Below the pieces are notes generated by a model. That model worked only from the letters and a program-made list of their open reading frames with translations, was not told the origin of the DNA and ran no database searches. DNA of 12,693 bases, taken from contig JBBWZQ010000213.1 of the NCBI GenBank assembly GCA_039649115.1, forward strand, positions 1 through 12,693, read 5' to 3'. Shown here one piece after another: positions 6,035-12,540 of the stretch. The translations under genes were made by a program, and so were the position numbers. The first letter of the stretch is position 1. Each line of letters opens with the position of its first letter. The DNA is from DATEJJ01 sp039649115. Lineage in GTDB: Bacteria > Actinomycetota > Actinomycetes > Mycobacteriales > Micromonosporaceae.

Positions 6035-6949
6035 TCAGGCGCGAGCCCCGATAGCGAGGTTCTGCCACACCTCGCGGGTCGCCGTCGACCGGTTGAAGGT
6101 GATGAAGTGGATGCCCGGCGCCGCCTCGGCCAGCAGCCGGGCACACAACTCGCTGGCCTTCTCGATGCCCAGCCGGCGGACCGCGGCCGGGTCGTCGGCG
6201 ATCCGCTCGAACTGGGCCGCGAGGTGCTTCGGGAACGGCGCACCGGACAGCTGCTCGGAACGCTCGATGGTGCGGATGGTGGTCACCGGCATGAGGCCGG
6301 CCACGATCGGCGTCTCGCAGCCCGTCGCGGCCACCCGGTCGCGCAGCCGCAGGTAGTCGTCCGCGTCGAAGAACATCTGGGTGATGGCGAAGTCCGCGCC
6401 GGCGCGGCACTTGCTGACGAAGTGCTCCGTGTCGCTCTCGATGTCGGCCGAGCGCGGGTGCTTGTAGGGGAAGGCGGCCACCCCGACGCAGAAGTCCCCG
6501 GACGCCTTGATCAGGCGTACCAGATCCGCCGCGTACGCGACGCCGTCGGGATGGCGTACCCAATCGCCCTGGGGGTTTCCCGGCGGATCGCCGCGGACCG
6601 CGAGCATGTTGCGGATGCCCGCGGCGGCCAGCCGCCCGACCACGTTGCGCAGTTCGGCGGTGGAATGGTCGACGGCGGTCAGGTGGGCCAGCGGCAGCAG
6701 CGTGGTCTGGGTGGCGATCCGTTCGGTGACCGCGACGGTGGTGTCCCGGGTCGATCCGCCGGCACCGTACGTGATCGACACGAACGAGGGCCGCAGCGAC
6801 TCCAGCTCCCGGATCGCCTGCCACAGCTGGCGATCCTGCTCCTCGGTCTTCGGCGGGGAGAACTCGAAGGAGAATGTCGGCCCGCCGGCGAAGAGGTCGC
6901 CGATCGCGGCCGGCCCGCCGGGCATCACGGAAGGGAGACCAAGTGCCAC
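6035..6949 (-). CDS. metF: 5,10-methylenetetrahydrofolate reductase
   Basis: This 304-residue protein is the flavoenzyme that reduces 5,10-methylene-THF to 5-methyl-THF for methionine synthesis in the cytoplasm. Visible motifs are FSFEFSPPKTEE with the conserved Glu29 (the usual second F of EFFPPK is Ser here), SITYGAGGSTRDTT, LAVRGDPP, FPYKHP, FAITQMFFD, and IVAGLMPVTT, which cover the whole beta/alpha barrel. Length is normal for bacterial MetF. Start GTG 6949 gives MALGLPSV, the form seen in related actinobacterial proteins; ATG 6925 is an internal alternative without a ribosome site. No Shine-Dalgarno precedes GTG 6949, but TAGAGT lies exactly 6 nt upstream, so a leaderless transcript is likely. 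The GH105-type gene ends 37 bp upstream. Confidence 0.95.
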   Translation of the reverse strand: MALGLPSVMPGGPAAIGDLFAGGPTFSFEFSPPKTEEQDRQLWQAIRELESLRPSFVSITYGAGGSTRDTTVAVTERIATQTTLLPLAHLTAVDHSTAELRNVVGRLAAAGIRNMLAVRGDPPGNPQGDWVRHPDGVAYAADLVRLIKASGDFCVGVAAFPYKHPRSADIESDTEHFVSKCRAGADFAITQMFFDADDYLRLRDRVAATGCETPIVAGLMPVTTIRTIERSEQLSGAPFPKHLAAQFERIADDPAAVRRLGIEKASELCARLLAEAAPGIHFITFNRSTATREVWQNLAIGARA

Positions 6950-6955
6950 GCTACG

Positions 6956-6961
6956 ACTCTA
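6956..6961 (-). promoter_or_regulatory. Candidate -10 box of a leaderless metF promoter
   Basis: On the minus strand TAGAGT fits the actinobacterial TANNNT -10 element and stands 6 nt before the metF GTG. That places the expected transcription start at the start codon. I see no convincing -35 hexamer. Confidence 0.5.
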
Positions 6962-6986
6962 CGGGGTCGCCGCCCGGCGAACACGA

Positions 6987-7952
6987 CTACGCCGTATCGG
7001 CGGTGATCCGTTCGGCGGCCGCGTGTGCCAGCAGGAAGAACGCCTGGCCCTCCACCGAGGTGCCCGGCCCGGTGAAGTCGGGTGAGCCGCACACCCCCCA
7101 GACCAGGCCCGCGTTGTCGACCCGCGCGGCGGCGGCGTCCCGCAGGGAGTGGCCGAGGCCGACGTAACCGAACGGCAGCCACCGGTCGGCCACGCCGCAG
7201 AAGATGGCGTACGCGAGCATCTGGGCGAAGTTGGTCTCGACGAAGGTTTCCGGCGCGTTGACCACATCGTGGAACAGCCCGTCCTTGCGCCGCCAGCGCA
7301 TCGCCGAGTCGATCACGCGTTGCGCGTGCCGGCCCAGGTCGTCGCGGGCCTCGCCACGCGGCAGGTGCGGCATCATCCGGGCGATCGCGGCCACCACCCA
7401 GCCGTTGCCGGTACCCCAGAACTGCGACCGGGACAGCGACCGGCGGTCCTCGTCCCAGATCGCGGCGTAGAGCCCGGCCTGCTCGTCGAACAGCCGGACC
7501 CGGTGACCGTCGATCTGCCCGACGGCGGCGTCGGGATGGCCGGCGGTCGCCAGGAACGGGCAGACCATGTAGATCGTGTCGGCCCAGATCTGGCGGACCG
7601 CCGTCAGATGGAAAAGCGTGCCGTCCTCGCTGCGCGGCGCGTGCTCCAGCAGCCAGTACAGCTGCCAGTCCGCGGCCTGGTGATATCGCGGATCGCCGGT
7701 CGCCCGCCCCGCCCACAACACCGCCTCGCCATTCACCGCCCCATTGACAGCGGACGATTCCCCCATGTCGGCGAGCTGGCCGGACTGCGTCTGGCGGGTG
7801 ACAGCGTCATGTGCCATCGCCAGTAACACATCGTAACGACCCACATCGTGAACCGCGTGTGCGGCGACGCCCTGCTCCCACGAGTAGCGCTGCATCGCGA
7901 GCATCGCGGTCAACACGCGGTGGGAGAGCGCAGTCAACTCAACAAGGGGCAT
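6987..7952 (-). CDS. GH88/GH105-family unsaturated glycuronyl hydrolase
   Basis: This 321-residue protein resembles YteR/YesR-type unsaturated rhamnogalacturonyl hydrolases. These remove the 4,5-unsaturated uronic acid left by polysaccharide lyases, using an Asp to hydrate the double bond. Family marks are YSWEQGVAAHAV near the N-terminus, RQIWADTIYMVCPFLA with Asp125 at the expected catalytic position (Asp143 of YteR), SQFWGTGNGWVVAAIARM (about 176-193) and CGSPDFTGPGTSVEGQAFFLLA near the end. No signal peptide is present, so it should act in the cytoplasm on imported oligosaccharides. It is a little shorter than many members (about 340-380). ATG 7952 lacks a clear ribosome site. It stands alone between the ABC operon (62 bp upstream) and metF. 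The CE12 esterase 3.5 kb away may be a functional partner; that link is inference. Confidence 0.85.
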   Translation of the reverse strand: MPLVELTALSHRVLTAMLAMQRYSWEQGVAAHAVHDVGRYDVLLAMAHDAVTRQTQSGQLADMGESSAVNGAVNGEAVLWAGRATGDPRYHQAADWQLYWLLEHAPRSEDGTLFHLTAVRQIWADTIYMVCPFLATAGHPDAAVGQIDGHRVRLFDEQAGLYAAIWDEDRRSLSRSQFWGTGNGWVVAAIARMMPHLPRGEARDDLGRHAQRVIDSAMRWRRKDGLFHDVVNAPETFVETNFAQMLAYAIFCGVADRWLPFGYVGLGHSLRDAAAARVDNAGLVWGVCGSPDFTGPGTSVEGQAFFLLAHAAAERITADTA

Positions 7953-7998
7953 GGACGAAGGTTCTCATGTTCGTTCTTAGGGGCACGTTAAGTGACGA

Positions 7999-8018
7999 AG
8001 TTGTCAGGGAGTTGTCAG
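7999..8018. promoter_or_regulatory. Tandem 9-bp direct repeat, period 11 bp (candidate operator)
   Basis: AGTTGTCAG occurs at 7999-8007 and again at 8010-8018, one helical turn apart. A degenerate third copy (GTTTCGC at 8022-8028) keeps the same spacing. It lies just upstream of the GH105-type gene and overlaps the 3' end of the last ABC permease gene. An 11-bp-period direct repeat is typical of OmpR/PhoB-type response-regulator sites. On the minus strand it also reads CTGACA twice, resembling -35 hexamers. Confidence 0.45.
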
Positions 8019-8731
8019 CTCGTTTCGCCCGTCAGGGTGAAGGACCGCAGCCGATCAATCGCGAGAAGTGTACCGGCAAGGAGGAAGACAACACTCATGG
8101 CGATACTGACCTGAATCGAGACGTGACTCTCCAGTAGCGTTGTGTCACCAGCCTTGGCGGCGATCGTCAGCACGTACTGCTCGATCGACAGAGCCCGGGT
8201 GCCGGCGAGCAGGTTGCCCAGCAGCCCCTCCCAGAGCAGCACGTACAGCAGGCCAAGCAGCACCGGCCGCCGGGTGACGAGGCTGAGCAGGAGGAAGAAC
8301 GCACAGTAGGCGATCGAGCCGACCACGCAGGCCAGCGCCAGACCGAGCCCGAAGCGGACCGAGTCGGCGATCACACCGGCCACGAACATCGGTACCGCGC
8401 TCACCACGGCCGTGACCGCGACCGCCACGGCGAGCTTGGCCAGCACGATCTGCCGGCGGGGCAGCGGCTTGGTCAGAATGTGCACGATCGTGCCGTCGTC
8501 GATCTCGGCGCCCAGCACGCCGGTACCGACGATCAGCGCGATCAGCGGCAGCAGGACCGCGAAGCCGAAGCCGTGCAGGATCGGCCCCGCCCACTGCCGC
8601 GCCTCGTCCGGCTGCAGCCCGTGCGCCAGCGCGGTCAGCCCGACCAGCAGTATCGGCATCGGTACCAGCAGCAGGAACCGCCGCCGGCCGAGCAGCCCCC
8701 GCGCGGTGATCCGGGCGATCGTCAGATTCAT
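8015..8731 (-). CDS. ABC-2 type transporter permease (second pair)
   Basis: This 238-residue membrane protein has six predicted hydrophobic segments. The ABC-2 landmark GTGVLGAEIDDGTIVHILTKPLPRRQIVLAKL matches the cytoplasmic coupling region after transmembrane helix 2. Start ATG 8731 overlaps the stop of its ATPase (ATGA), so the two are translated together. It is the last gene of the four-gene operon. It should dimerise, alone or with the first permease, and move a substrate out across the cytoplasmic membrane. Nothing in the sequence identifies the substrate. The longer open frame that runs upstream is a shadow of the ATPase gene. Confidence 0.87.
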   Translation of the reverse strand: MNLTIARITARGLLGRRRFLLLVPMPILLVGLTALAHGLQPDEARQWAGPILHGFGFAVLLPLIALIVGTGVLGAEIDDGTIVHILTKPLPRRQIVLAKLAVAVAVTAVVSAVPMFVAGVIADSVRFGLGLALACVVGSIAYCAFFLLLSLVTRRPVLLGLLYVLLWEGLLGNLLAGTRALSIEQYVLTIAAKAGDTTLLESHVSIQVSIAMSVVFLLAGTLLAIDRLRSFTLTGETS

Positions 8732-9648
8732 GATGCTGTCCCTTGAACGAGGTACGAGAAGACGCTTTCCAGGGACTCGTCCGACGGCACCAGCTGGCGC
8801 ACCCGGATCCCCTCGCGCAGTGCGATCTTGGGTAGCGCCCTGGTGAAGGAGCCGTAGTCGCCGGCCCGTACCGCGAGACCGCCGGTCGCCACGTCGACCC
8901 CGGTCACCGAGGCCTCCCCCACCAGCGCGACCGCGAGCCGCCGGTCGTCGGTGGAGCGGATCGCGAACACGTGCGGCCGGTGGGTCATCAGCCGGCGGAT
9001 GGTGCGGAAGTCGCCGGAGGCCGCGAGCCGTCCGGCGACGATCACCTGTACCGTGCCCGAGATCTGCTCGACCTCCTCCAGGATGTGCGAGGAGAACAGC
9101 ACCGTGCGGCCGGTGTCGCCCATGTGGTGCAGCAGGTCCATCATGTGCATCCGCTGCCGCGGGTCCATCCCGTTGAACGGCTCGTCGAGCAGCAGCACGT
9201 CCGGCTCGTGCACCAGCGCCGCGGCCACCCGGGTGCGCTGGCGCATGCCCTTGGAGAAGGTACTGATCCGCCGGTCCTTCGCCTCCTGCATCTCCACCAG
9301 GGAGATGGCCCGCCGCGCCGCGTCCTGCGGGTTGCGCAGCCGGTGCAGCTTCGCACTGGCCAGGACGAACTCCCAGGCGGTCAGGAAGCCGTGCACCGCC
9401 TCGCGCTCGGAGACCAGGCCCAGGATCCGGTACACCTCGGGGTTGCGCCACGAGGGCTGGCCGGCGACGGTGACCGTGCCCTGGGACGGCGCCAGGAAGC
9501 CGGCCATCATGTGCAGCAGGGTGGTCTTGCCCGCCCCGTTCGGGCCGAGCAGGCCCGTCACCCCGGACCCGAGGGTCATCGTCACGTCGTTGACCGCGAC
9601 CACGTTGCCGTACCAGCGGGACACCCCGCGCAGCTCGACGAGGTTCAT
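8728..9648 (-). CDS. ABC transporter ATP-binding protein (second pair)
   Basis: This 306-residue ATPase has Walker A GPNGAGKTT (35-43), signature FSKGMRQ (131-137, replacing LSGGQ), Walker B VLLLDEP (Asp155, Glu156) and switch His188 in SSHILEEVE. The Q-loop glutamine position appears to be Glu81 (LVSERE). About 90 residues after the core form the C-terminal extension common in ABC-2 exporter ATPases. ATG 9648 overlaps the stop of the preceding permease, and its stop overlaps the next permease start. It belongs to the DrrA/CcmA-like exporter class. Substrate unknown. Confidence 0.92.
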   Translation of the reverse strand: MNLVELRGVSRWYGNVVAVNDVTMTLGSGVTGLLGPNGAGKTTLLHMMAGFLAPSQGTVTVAGQPSWRNPEVYRILGLVSEREAVHGFLTAWEFVLASAKLHRLRNPQDAARRAISLVEMQEAKDRRISTFSKGMRQRTRVAAALVHEPDVLLLDEPFNGMDPRQRMHMMDLLHHMGDTGRTVLFSSHILEEVEQISGTVQVIVAGRLAASGDFRTIRRLMTHRPHVFAIRSTDDRRLAVALVGEASVTGVDVATGGLAVRAGDYGSFTRALPKIALREGIRVRQLVPSDESLESVFSYLVQGTAS

Positions 9649-10502
9649 ACCGTCAGCCTCCGGTAGCGCAGGACGAGGAGCGAGACGCACCCGGTGACCA
9701 GGAGTACGGCCGCGGCGAGGTACACCGGTCCGTAGCCGGCGATGTCCATCGTGTGCGTGCGGTAGATCCAGTTGGACAGGCCCTGGATCAGCAGTACCGG
9801 ATCGATCATCCGGGACAGCTGGCGCAGCATGTCTCCGCCGAGCACCTGCAGCACCCCGACCACCGGCGTGGTCACCAGGAACACGCCCACGATCGAGGCC
9901 GCCGCGACCGCGCGCCGGCTGGCCAGCGATGCCACCAGGACCGCGATCGACGAGAAGATCAGGGCGTAGATGCCCGCGTAGCTCAGGCCGCCGAGCAGGT
10001 CGGTGAACTCGTGCCAGGCGCCCGAGGCACCGCGCTTCTGGGCGAAGACGCCGCCGAGGAACATCAGCAGCAGCGGCCCGGCCAGGACCAGCCACATGGC
10101 GCTGATCATGGCACCCAGCTTGACCAGTGCGTAGTCCGCGCGGCGCAGCGGGCGGGAGAAGTACAGCGGCAGGATGTGCGCCCGCAGGTCGCGCGAGACC
10201 AGCTCGGGCGCGACGACGGCGAGGAACAGCAGCAGCGGGATGCCGACCGCGTCGCAGTACTGCAGGTAGCTGATGATCACGTTTCCGCTCTGCGTGCGCA
10301 GAGCCACCGCGATCGCGGCGACCGTGAAGGCCAGGCCGACGACGATGAACGGGAAGATCTTCGCCTTCGCCGTGCGGCCGAGACCGAACGCCGTGCGCAG
10401 GCTGTGCAGGTACAGCGAGACCGCCGCGTACCGGCGGCCCAGCCGGGGACCGGTGTAGCGCTGGTACCCGATGTCGTGGATGACCCCGTCAGCCAGCGCC
10501 AT
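9645..10502 (-). CDS. ABC-2 type transporter permease (first pair)
   Basis: This 285-residue membrane protein starts with a cytoplasmic stretch containing IGYQRYTGPRLGRRYA and SLYLHSLRTAFGLGRTAKAKIFPF, a sequence style I associate with a widespread actinobacterial ABC-2 permease family. Six hydrophobic segments follow. ELVSRDLRAHILPLYFSRPLRRADYALVKL is the typical coupling loop. ATG 10502 has a perfect AGGAGG with a 6-nt spacer, located inside the end of the ATPase gene, which it overlaps by 14 bp. The stop overlaps the second ATPase start. The protein is longer and different in sequence from the second permease, so the two pairs probably form one heteromeric system rather than a recent duplication. 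Confidence 0.89.
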   Translation of the reverse strand: MALADGVIHDIGYQRYTGPRLGRRYAAVSLYLHSLRTAFGLGRTAKAKIFPFIVVGLAFTVAAIAVALRTQSGNVIISYLQYCDAVGIPLLLFLAVVAPELVSRDLRAHILPLYFSRPLRRADYALVKLGAMISAMWLVLAGPLLLMFLGGVFAQKRGASGAWHEFTDLLGGLSYAGIYALIFSSIAVLVASLASRRAVAAASIVGVFLVTTPVVGVLQVLGGDMLRQLSRMIDPVLLIQGLSNWIYRTHTMDIAGYGPVYLAAAVLLVTGCVSLLVLRYRRLTV

Positions 10503-11436
10503 GGCCGACCTCCTGTCGTGCTGGCCCGGCCGCCGGCCGGGGTGCGGCGGCGAACAGTTCGGCGACCCGGTGCCGCCGCTGGTCGAGCCGGTGCAGTGGC
10601 AGGTCGAGCGCGGCGACCGCGCCCATGATCAGGTCGTACGTGTCGTCGGACTCCAGCGGTACCACCAGCAGCCGCCCGTCCCGGGTGACCGGCAGGCCCA
10701 TCTGGCCCAGCCGCGCGGCCAGTTCGTCGGTACCCTCGTCCACCTCCACCGCGAGCAGATCGCGCTCCACCGTCATCGCGGAGACCCGGTCGGCGCGCAG
10801 CAGCCGCCCGCCGTCGATGGCCACCACGGAGTCGCAGATGCGCTCCACCTCACCGAGCAGGTGCGAGCAGACGACCACCGAGATGCCGAACTCCGTGCCG
10901 ATGCGGTGGATCAGCGCCAGCATGGCGTCCCGGCCGGCCGGGTCCAGCCCGTTGGTGGGCTCGTCCAGCAGCAGCAGGTCCGGGTCGTGCACCAGCGCCT
11001 GGGCCAGCTTGACCCGCTGCTTCATCCCGGTGGAGTACCCGCCGACCTGCCGGTACCGCTCCTCGTAGAGGCCGACGTGGCGCAGCGCCTCGGAGGCCCG
11101 CTCGCGCGCGGCGGTTCGCGGCAGCCCGCTGGTACGCGCCAGGTGCGTGACGAGTTCGGCGGCGACCAGGTCGGGCGGCAGGCACTCGTGCTCGGGCATG
11201 TAGCCGACCCGGGCGCGGATCGTCTCCGCGTCGCGGCCCGGGTCGAATCCGAGTACCCGGACCGCGCCGCTGGTCGGCTCCAGCAGGCCGAGCAGGATCT
11301 TGATGAGCGTCGACTTGCCTGCGCCGTTTGCCCCGATCAGGCCGATGATGCCGGGCTCGACGTCGACGGTGAGGGCGTCCAGTGCGGTAACCCTCGGATA
11401 CCGCTTGGTCAATGCCTGTGTCTGGATCAATGCCAC
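10489..11436 (-). CDS. ABC transporter ATP-binding protein (first pair)
   Basis: This 315-residue ATPase has Walker A GANGAGKST (35-43), signature YSTGMKQ (134-140), Walker B LLLLDEP (Asp158, Glu159), D-loop NGLDP and switch His192 in CSHLLGEVERICD. The Q-loop position is Glu82 in GYMPEHE instead of Gln. A C-terminal domain of about 100 residues ends with an Ala/Pro-rich tail that overlaps the next gene. It is the first gene of the operon. Start GTG 11436 (MALIQTQALTKRYP) has no ribosome site, but TACAGT lies 6 nt upstream, suggesting a leaderless message. Export is likely; the substrate cannot be inferred. Confidence 0.92.
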   Translation of the reverse strand: MALIQTQALTKRYPRVTALDALTVDVEPGIIGLIGANGAGKSTLIKILLGLLEPTSGAVRVLGFDPGRDAETIRARVGYMPEHECLPPDLVAAELVTHLARTSGLPRTAARERASEALRHVGLYEERYRQVGGYSTGMKQRVKLAQALVHDPDLLLLDEPTNGLDPAGRDAMLALIHRIGTEFGISVVVCSHLLGEVERICDSVVAIDGGRLLRADRVSAMTVERDLLAVEVDEGTDELAARLGQMGLPVTRDGRLLVVPLESDDTYDLIMGAVAALDLPLHRLDQRRHRVAELFAAAPRPAAGPARQEVGHGAG

Positions 11437-11442
11437 CAGGCG

Positions 11443-11448
11443 ACTGTA
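11443..11448 (-). promoter_or_regulatory. Candidate -10 box of the ABC operon (leaderless)
   Basis: On the minus strand TACAGT (TANNNT) stands 6 nt before GTG 11436, the same geometry as at metF. No clear -35 was found in the 84-bp gap that separates this operon from the esterase gene. Confidence 0.5.
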
Positions 11449-11470
11449 CGGGCAGACGACGTACCGTGGG

Positions 11471-11500
11471 GTCCGGTATTCCCCCGCCGGTTACCCGGAC
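11471..11500 (-). terminator. Possible hairpin downstream of the esterase gene
   Basis: GTCCGG (11471-11476) pairs with CCGGAC (11495-11500) around an 18-nt loop in the short gap after the esterase stop. There is no T tract and the loop is long, so this is a weak call. Confidence 0.25.
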
Positions 11501-11520
11501 ACGCCCCTGAAGACCTACCC

Positions 11521-12360
11521 CTAAGTGGCCGACGGACTCGGCGCCGGTGCCGGCCAGACCAGCGCGTCCTCCGGCACCGGCGAGTCCAGCCGGACCGCGT
11601 CGCGGTGGGGCAGCACGCACTGCTCCACCAGGGCACGGACCACGATACGGGCCAGCTCGACGGCGCCGCGCGCCTGGAAGTGCGTGTTGTCCTGCACGCC
11701 GTCGGGGTAGTTCGGGCGCTGCCCCGGGGCCAGCCACAGGAAGTAGTCCCTGGTGCCGTCCACGCCGAGCCGGTCCCACAGCGCCATGCTGAGCGCCGTC
11801 AGGTCGACCACCGGTACCCCGGCGGCCGTGCCCAGTTCCCGCATCGCCTGCGGATAGAGGCCATGGCTCGCGGTGGCGTGACCGGCCGCGTCGAACCGGC
11901 GCCGCTCCACTGGGGTGACCAGGACCGGGTGCGCACCGTGCCGCCGGGCGCCGTCGATGTACATCGAGAGGTACTGCTGGTAGGTGGTGAACGGATCGGT
12001 GTGCCGGTCGTCGGTCTTCTCATCGTTGTGGCCGAACGAGATCAGCAGGTAGTCGCCGGGCCCGATCGTGGCGAGGATCTTGTCGAGCAGCCCGACCTCC
12101 ACGAAGCTCCTGGAACTGGCTCCGGAGAGCGCCTCGTTGTCCACGCGTACCCGATGGTCCAGGAACGGCGGCAGCGCCTGACCCCAGCCGGCCTTCGGCG
12201 CGGTGTCCAGCGGCCAGGTCGCGGCGGTCGAGTCGCCGGCGACGTAGACGGTGACCGGGTGGCGCCGACCGTGCGCGACGGCCGCGCTCGCGAAGGTCAC
12301 GGGTGCGGCGACGGCGCCGCCGAGGGCGAGCAGGACAAGCCTTCTGGGTATCTCGCTCAC
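11521..12360 (-). CDS. Secreted SGNH/GDSL esterase, CE12-type (rhamnogalacturonan acetylesterase-like)
   Basis: This 279-residue SGNH hydrolase removes acyl groups from polysaccharides, with pectic rhamnogalacturonan as the usual CE12 substrate. Block I is VAGDSTAA with nucleophile Ser44, block II is NEALSGASSRSF (Gly80), block III is SFGHND (Asn112), and the catalytic pair is Asp224-x-x-His227 in DNTHFQ. VTPVERRRFD and GLYPQAMREL are typical of CE12. The N-terminus IPRRLVLLALGGA followed by an Ala-rich stretch ending AVA before HGRRH looks like a twin-arginine signal peptide cut near residue 29. GTG 12360 has GGAGG 5 nt upstream. A longer open frame to 12435 would run through the candidate promoter and is rejected. 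A 14-bp palindrome about 28 bp upstream suggests control by a LacI-family repressor, as expected of carbohydrate genes. Confidence 0.87.
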   Translation of the reverse strand: MSEIPRRLVLLALGGAVAAPVTFASAAVAHGRRHPVTVYVAGDSTAATWPLDTAPKAGWGQALPPFLDHRVRVDNEALSGASSRSFVEVGLLDKILATIGPGDYLLISFGHNDEKTDDRHTDPFTTYQQYLSMYIDGARRHGAHPVLVTPVERRRFDAAGHATASHGLYPQAMRELGTAAGVPVVDLTALSMALWDRLGVDGTRDYFLWLAPGQRPNYPDGVQDNTHFQARGAVELARIVVRALVEQCVLPHRDAVRLDSPVPEDALVWPAPAPSPSAT

Positions 12361-12387
12361 TGCCACCTCCGGGTCGGGGTCCGGCTG

Positions 12388-12401
12388 GGAAAGCGCTTTC
12401 C
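12388..12401. promoter_or_regulatory. LacI-family-type operator upstream of the CE12 esterase
   Basis: GGAAAGCGCTTTCC is a perfect 14-bp palindrome centred on the CG step that is diagnostic of LacI-family operators. It ends 27 bp before the GTG start, around the expected transcription start, where a bound repressor would block the promoter. Confidence 0.72.
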
Positions 12402-12404
12402 TCC

Positions 12405-12435
12405 ATCGGATCGACATCCAACGATCCGCTGTCAA
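12405..12435 (-). promoter_or_regulatory. Candidate promoter of the CE12 esterase
   Basis: On the minus strand a perfect TTGACA (12435-12430) is followed after 17-19 nt by only a poor -10 (GATCCG or TCCGAT). Transcription would begin near 12400, at the edge of the palindromic operator. The -10 is weak, which may mean an activator or another sigma factor is needed. A 7-bp inverted repeat (CGGATCG 12407-12413, CGATCCG 12422-12428) sits in the spacer. Confidence 0.5.
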
Positions 12436-12492
12436 GCGGGGCCCGCGGCGCCGCCCTTATCACACTCAATGTCCAATCTTGGCAGGCTTCGC

Positions 12493-12540
12493 GATCGTGG
12501 TCGTCTAGACCCGCTGGGGCCAGTACAAATGACCACGATC
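12493..12540. repeat. 10-bp inverted repeat around the stop of the partial gene
   Basis: GATCGTGGTC (12493-12502) is the exact inverse of GACCACGATC (12531-12540), with 28 nt between. It straddles the TAG of the partial right-edge gene, so it may be a terminator-like stem for that gene or one copy of a dispersed palindrome. Only one copy is visible here. Confidence 0.55.

Noticed and set aside
6950..6986. SAM or cobalamin riboswitch upstream of metF
   Set aside because: Only 37 bp separate metF from the preceding gene and the start looks leaderless, leaving no room for an aptamer.
6107..7006. Plus-strand frame opposite metF
   Set aside because: metF on the other strand has complete family motifs; this frame shows only charged low-complexity sequence.
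7953..8014. Specific -35/-10 promoter for the GH105-type gene
   Set aside because: CTGACA hexamers and TAACGT are present on the minus strand, but no pair has 16-19 bp spacing, so only the direct repeat is reported.
8971..9666. Plus-strand frames opposite the second ABC ATPase
   Set aside because: His/Val/Gln/Arg-rich shadows; the opposite strand has Walker A, signature and Walker B motifs in order.
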